55,314 nt of DNA from an uncultured Collinsella sp. Lineage in GTDB: Bacteria; Actinomycetota; Coriobacteriia; Coriobacteriales; Coriobacteriaceae. Location: positions 1 to 55,314 of the forward strand of contig CABUOF010000002.1 in the NCBI GenBank assembly GCA_902493125.1, read 5' to 3'. Made by a program: the position numbers and the translations under genes. Position 1 is the stretch's first letter. Every line of letters starts with the position of its first letter. This document shows positions 52,901 through 55,314 of the stretch, piece by piece. Under the pieces are notes generated by a model that searched no databases, was not told the DNA's origin, and saw only the letters and a list, made by a program, of their open reading frames with translations.

Positions 52901-55314
52901 ACGTTTACGCTCACCGAGGCCCACGGGGAAGATGACGATCCTAATACGACTGGTGTGCAGAACGCCGGTTGGACGATGGACGATTCCACCTACACCGTCA
53001 CGGTGAAGGTTGAGGACAAGAATGCCAAGCTGACTGTCACAGGCGTGGCGGTGGAAAAGGACGGCGATGACAAGAGCGAGACGCTTGAGGTCAAGAACGG
53101 CAAGGTGAACCTCGTCACCTTTACCAACAGCTATGCCGCGAAGGGTTCCGTGACCCTGGCGGCGAAGAAACGCTTTACGGGCGGTGCGCTCGCGGGGAAC
53201 GACTTCTCGTTCGCTCTGTACAAGGGTGACAAGACGGAAGGCACGCCCATTGAGACCGGCACAAACGACAAAAACGGCAACATTACCTTCCAGCCCATCA
53301 ACTACACCGAGTCCGGTGACTACGAGTACACCATCAAGGAAGTTACCGGTAACGACCAGACCATCGTCTACGACGGTCAGAAAGTGAAGGTCAAGGTCAG
53401 CGTCACCGATAACAAGAACGGCACGCTGGACGCAACCGCTACCTACGACGGCGATGAGGCTGTGCCGACCTTCACCAACGCGAAGCCGACGGCCGATGCA
53501 ACCATCGAGGCAAAGAAGACCCTCACGGGCAAGGACCTGACGGAAGGCGCGTTCAACTTCGGCCTGTACCAAGGCGACGCGTCCACGGGTAATCCCGTCC
53601 AGCTCGCCCAGAACGACAAGGATGGCAAGATCAATTTTGCTCTCACCGGTCTGACCATCGGCGAGTACGACTACATACTCAAGGAGGAGAACGTCGGTGC
53701 CGATCCGACTATCACCTACGACACCAAGGCGGTGAAGGTTCACGTCTCGGTGAAGGCGGAGGGTGGCAAGGCGAAGGCGACCGTCACTTACGACGGCAAG
53801 AACGATGCCCCGACCTTCGAGAACACGTATCAGCCCGCCGAGACCTCGGTGGCGCTCGCGGCGAAGAAGACCTATGTGAAGTCCGACAGCACGCCGGCTG
53901 CACTCAAGGGCGGCGAGTTCACCTTCAACCTGTACAAGGGCGATTTGACGGCTGAGCAGCTGAAGGGCAAGCAACCCATCCGGACCGCTGAGAACGGCGA
54001 GGACGGCACCGTTACCTTCCCGGCCATCGACTACACCAAGGCCGGCGAGCACAAATACACCGTCGCGGAGCAGAAGGGCGACCTGTCCCACGTGACCTAC
54101 GACGCTACGGTGCACCATGCCGTGGTGACGGTCGTGGACAACGCCGGCAAGCTGGAGGCGAGCGTCACCTACGACGACGGCAAGACGGATGCCCCCACCT
54201 TCAAGAACACCTATACCGCAAAGGGCTCCGCGGAGCTGACGGCGACCAAGGTCGTTGCGGTCGCGCCGGGCTTCACGCACGACACCAAGCTGAAGGGCGG
54301 CGAGTACACCTTCGACCTGAAGGATGCCGCCGGCAACGTGCTCGACACTGCGACGAACAAGGCCGATGGCACGGTGAAGTTCACGCGCGACTTCGAGCTC
54401 TCCGACCTGGACGGCGCCGCGAGCAAGGACTTTACCTACACCATCGCGGAGAAGCCGGGCACGGAGCCGGGCATGCTCTACGACACCCATGCGCTCATCT
54501 ACAAGGTGACGGTCGCGGACGATGGCACCGGCACGCTGAGGGCCACACCGCAGGTAACGAGTGGAGACAACTCGCAGACCTTCATGAACACGTACCACCC
54601 GAAGGAGACCTCGGTAACGCTCAAGGCGACGAAGCGCTTCACGGGCGGCGACCTCGCAGGGGGCGACTTCACGTTCCAGCTGCTCGACAAGGACGGCAGC
54701 GTGGTCCAGACCGTCCAGAATGACAAGGGCGGCAAGGTCACCTTCCAGGCAATCGGCTACGACACGCCGGGCGATCACGACTACACCATCAAGGAGGAGA
54801 AAGCCGGCCAGACCGTTGACGGCGTGGTCTACGACGCCAAGGAAGTCAAGGTCCACGTCAAGGTCACCGATGAGAAGGGCGAGCTAAAGGCGGTCGCCAC
54901 CTACGGCGGCGATAAGGCCGTGCCGACCTTCACCAACGCGAAGCCGACGACGGACGTTGCCGTCGAGGCCACGAAGACCCTCGCGGGCAAGGCACTGACG
55001 GACGGCGCGTTCGCCTTCGGCCTGTACGACCAGGCCGGCAACGAGGTCGCCAAGGGCACCAACGACCGGGGCGGCAAGGTCAAGCTGGCCGTCAAGAACC
55101 TGAACCTGGGCGAGTACGACTACACGCTCAAGGAGGAGAAAGCCGGCCAGACCGTTGACGGCGTGCTCTACGACGCCAAGGAAGTCAAGGTCCACGTCAA
55201 GGTAGAGCAGGACCAGGGCGACAACAACAAGGCGAAGGCGACCGTCACCTATGACGGTGTCGCTACGGCTCCCACCTTCAACAACACCTACGACGCAAAG
55301 GGTTCCGTAACCCT
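46928..55314 (+). CDS. Giant secreted adhesin: fibro-slime, SpaA/Cna-B and tandem pilin isopeptide domains (partial, open at the window end)
   Basis: I translated the frame from ATG 46928 to the window edge: 2795 codons without a stop. A basic N-terminus (RRRG) and hydrophobic core with cleavage likely after AEA at residue 37 form a signal peptide. A fibro-slime/PA14-like domain (to about 358) holds GDDDVWVFIDDVLVGDIGGIHN and FYLERGATDSNMELKF. SpaA/Cna-B-like domains lie at about 359-471 (YYLLKETRVPEGY) and 666-775 (YYLKEISAPSGF). From residue 919, thirteen pilin-type domains follow and a fourteenth begins, each with a Lys in the first strand, a YxYxVxE-type Glu and a FxNxY Asn, the Spy0128/FctA isopeptide triad. 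ATG 46928 has only a weak GGTGG site; see the short ORF upstream. No sortase signal is inside the window. Probably a wall-anchored fimbria-like adhesin. Confidence 0.9.
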   Translation, partial: MSYGRRRGLRPVSPYVIVLALAVALTASFFLPTRAEAAFSDHTVTTISPSGTTINLFDYWVNPDNHLSVSGNGGVNANHRFQFNDGQGGESLNHWTGNTNPQPGIVNNTLLDGYPQLSKTWGGESLCYLFDSSAQIGKTSHFGVTGLLKVQNGYYVYDSSKNYAAYNADKNAFDIYDTWGIDKVGDSSHQGQFFPFDAADKVLKEENGRLVQTGIKADNTGDSRYNDGRPVNHHFGLSMSTRFVQPAGGKTNAGDDMVFEFAGDDDVWVFIDDVLVGDIGGIHNRASLSINFCTGDIKVNGNNDGTLKNKYQKANKDTSGFNGNTFADGTNHTLKFFYLERGATDSNMELKFNLVTVPESDIIKFDQDGKFVQGAEFKLYKTDKDFKTVGELIGSGTTDEAGHLTLTNDVDNGVINFDDLYNKDHDNNKYYLLKETRVPEGYRSSLAATGGSMQLEYVPASAENGAGGVIINRGGMDAGSVVWKTGAFAAAKETITAPSTVYKANNDLTKSDKTVNLDSGILFAVVLKRDKSAGTGIKDPSNWYAVSGDPSTGAGYTLAKEPGMTGAIEAAKKDLHAFTLNTSGQYQVEIQNLPGDISKYYYLLSGDARKDAEYTVAIYYTAASSIAEADMDNTVHVFSDDLPDGKENFRRQFATRLLVTNIQNRLFVQKTDTEGKPVDGAKFGLYTADQVTTDANGKVVLKGEQTPYDTLTTGSVGNPVPLEGAGIFPNTSKEHKPLTKRTYYLKEISAPSGFLLNDTLTKVIVDDYGVHADAGTRDDGVSTFVGPGALMKSLGQFGAEGDIDNTLTWIKGVRQTSNGVTDTDGNLSWSNVDPAGAGDTVHLKYGANGRVYQYGPTEEGKPYRLETETGWIRMGITQDEQPKGTKSKGARADLRDMNNLNALFTGATCVRVANKREASLEVTKKVDVPDGLTGNKDAEFTFKFTVPKGKTYKAAVFEKAGAADEKQVGDMFDLTNGREQTITAGQTIRVYGLGEGDEYTVQELTGADEMPAGYKLTGRKQGDKNLTGVGDGIITGKIAKQNTDGTLAEDNKLVFTNSYSVKSSVTLTGIRAQKVLQGRKWTKADSFDIYLRAAKGTPMPGGYKGVSGVPGYVQVVKTVNNGDEFDFGQITYKKPGTYTYTVAERTPDEHDSSWLPGFGYSSAGYTVTVQVDDTGRGTLSEPVVTMARNGDDDGAHHDPAVPVDNKVAVFTNKFSTDTKTISFNAQKSYTDESGDNPLAAGKFTFELKALGGLANSAVGAAPIKFNDLSYTVSANDAPMPADGVTTAENDGGGIAAFPQITFTAADQNTTYVYQVTEQAGSDASTTGGMTYDTTVYYAMVQNTLDDKGQLSSTATYWKADGTQLTDTGGYIPFKNTYTVAQTMLAPVTVQKTLAGRAWEQDDKFDFTLTPADDATMKAVKNKVVTQKKAADSDETGDLTTKVEIAGPGDAMRTTPFGTGDLVFTRPGVYTFKVNETRPTDADKTGISYDDHTSTVTYTVTDIENGTHTGKLTASVAYDNKQATTDADRQVTGAAAFTNTYAASGTYAGIDVTKTLVGTSLENGRFPLTIEAMTYNGTKAPEPVDSDKSFTNTVGKDDGDDTQTATMSGKLKMNFTQLSYNKMYVYKVSEVHDANAAGYTYDTEYPGDAFVLIAVKPNPDNKGQLYTKTTIVKGPDVTALVGVGDNVDALTAEAIKGLNTTTNYVQTVSSRGAKPATPIVPFKNEYKVETVEYGAKAGLQIEKKFTGTGDASRTFSFTVTPEDYQAEGQDGTKFILTSADAAAKKLDITGGAETFKIPEMKLGDTKTVSLLPKGLQFTHDDVSNECRANVYQYRVEENVPKPVPAGYTYDKTVYTVKIAVSDNGDGTLKVETTVLNSDGKRVDYRKFAPGASLEDNTATIPFENSYKTVASDELTPQVTKKISGTESTDKKFSFTLTATSETKDKIAAGDLKADGLKGDTSSESKTTEGKITSKDGQPLSFSGMQFNKAGDYTFTLTEAHGEDDDPNTTGVQNAGWTMDDSTYTVTVKVEDKNAKLTVTGVAVEKDGDDKSETLEVKNGKVNLVTFTNSYAAKGSVTLAAKKRFTGGALAGNDFSFALYKGDKTEGTPIETGTNDKNGNITFQPINYTESGDYEYTIKEVTGNDQTIVYDGQKVKVKVSVTDNKNGTLDATATYDGDEAVPTFTNAKPTADATIEAKKTLTGKDLTEGAFNFGLYQGDASTGNPVQLAQNDKDGKINFALTGLTIGEYDYILKEENVGADPTITYDTKAVKVHVSVKAEGGKAKATVTYDGKNDAPTFENTYQPAETSVALAAKKTYVKSDSTPAALKGGEFTFNLYKGDLTAEQLKGKQPIRTAENGEDGTVTFPAIDYTKAGEHKYTVAEQKGDLSHVTYDATVHHAVVTVVDNAGKLEASVTYDDGKTDAPTFKNTYTAKGSAELTATKVVAVAPGFTHDTKLKGGEYTFDLKDAAGNVLDTATNKADGTVKFTRDFELSDLDGAASKDFTYTIAEKPGTEPGMLYDTHALIYKVTVADDGTGTLRATPQVTSGDNSQTFMNTYHPKETSVTLKATKRFTGGDLAGGDFTFQLLDKDGSVVQTVQNDKGGKVTFQAIGYDTPGDHDYTIKEEKAGQTVDGVVYDAKEVKVHVKVTDEKGELKAVATYGGDKAVPTFTNAKPTTDVAVEATKTLAGKALTDGAFAFGLYDQAGNEVAKGTNDRGGKVKLAVKNLNLGEYDYTLKEEKAGQTVDGVLYDAKEVKVHVKVEQDQGDNNKAKATVTYDGVATAPTFNNTYDAKGSVT
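49682..55314 (+). repeat. Array of tandem pilin-type isopeptide domains
   Basis: Domain starts by hand translation: 49682, 50105, 50570, 51059, 51548, 52103, 52643, 53135, 53483, 53831, 54215, 54596, 54941 and 55292 (begun only). The first seven are longer (about 140-180 residues) and diverged; from 53135 on they are compact (about 115-128 residues) and more alike. Each ends with F-x-N-(T/S/A)-Y or FTNA, followed by a Lys-containing strand such as AKKRFTGG or KTLAGK. Confidence 0.88.
54791..55203 (+). repeat. Near-identical 74-base direct repeat inside the adhesin
   Basis: 54791-54864 and 55130-55203 are identical apart from one base and lie exactly 339 bases (113 codons) apart, inside adjacent domains 12 and 13. 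This is far closer than the rest of the two domains and points to recent gene conversion or duplication. Confidence 0.9.

Noticed and set aside
52139..54856. Open frame of 905 codons on the minus strand opposite the adhesin, and similar long frames at 47639-51448
   Set aside because: These are mirror frames of a GC-rich repetitive plus-strand gene with aligned codon boundaries. The plus frame shows clear pilin domains, while the minus products are low-complexity Leu/Val/Arg/Gly sequences without motifs.
53135..55314. Adhesin repeats considered as a CRISPR-like or satellite array
   Set aside because: Repeats are about 340-390 bases, in frame, and encode folded domains; there are no spacers.

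Overview
The window is GC-rich, densely coded on both strands and uses strong GGAGG-type ribosome sites. Gene content and codon style (kup with a truncated KdpD/KdpE pair, ascorbate-type PTS, many half-size ABC exporters, DUF4143 ATPases, fibro-slime/pilin-repeat surface protein) suggest a gut Actinomycetota of class Coriobacteriia, most like Collinsella. This is an inference from protein style; there is no rRNA in the window. I found no rRNA, tRNA, CRISPR array, transposase or phage gene.

Layout. 1-2707: the end of one ABC half-exporter, a second complete one, and a BilS-like flavodoxin. 2708-3276: a gene-free stretch with long inverted repeats and terminators. 3277-11558: an LTA-synthase-type membrane enzyme, a nitroreductase, and a potassium block (kup, a small membrane protein, a KdpD-like kinase without the usual N-terminal sensor, KdpE). 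11654-15948: an RlmKL fusion whose RlmL half looks degenerate, a HAD phosphatase and a DeoR regulator. 16297-20305: an aldolase, PTS IIA, IIB and IIC, and a second near-copy of the aldolase, probably one sugar-acid or keto-sugar utilisation locus under the DeoR regulator. 20684-28882: Tex, a Gfo/Idh-MFS-SDR operon divergent from a LysR regulator, and a membrane GGDEF protein. 29063-33288: a MarR-ABC-ABC operon coding for a heterodimeric exporter. 33736-40185: pyridoxamine kinase coupled to a small Cys-rich protein, two DUF4143 ATPases with repeat arrays in front of them, a LMW phosphatase and an MFS exporter. 40186-46618: an orphan membrane protein, a mutarotase-like protein, a complete amino-acid ABC importer and an M20 peptidase.

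The last 8.4 kb (46928 to the window edge) is one uninterrupted reading frame of at least 2795 codons. It codes for a secreted giant adhesin: signal peptide, fibro-slime domain, two SpaA/Cna-B-like domains, then at least thirteen tandem pilin-type isopeptide domains. The end, with any sortase signal, lies outside. Just upstream, a 26-codon ORF with the only strong ribosome site in the region contains a run of seven G. Removing one G (or adding two) would fuse that start in frame to the adhesin; adding one G closes it at once. This looks like a slipped-strand phase switch for the adhesin, and is the most interesting item in the window.

Between genes there is a family of short palindromes (arms around TGTGACAAAGGG) sitting directly behind stop codons, with compensating changes in the arms, and about ten longer inverted repeats of unrelated sequence.
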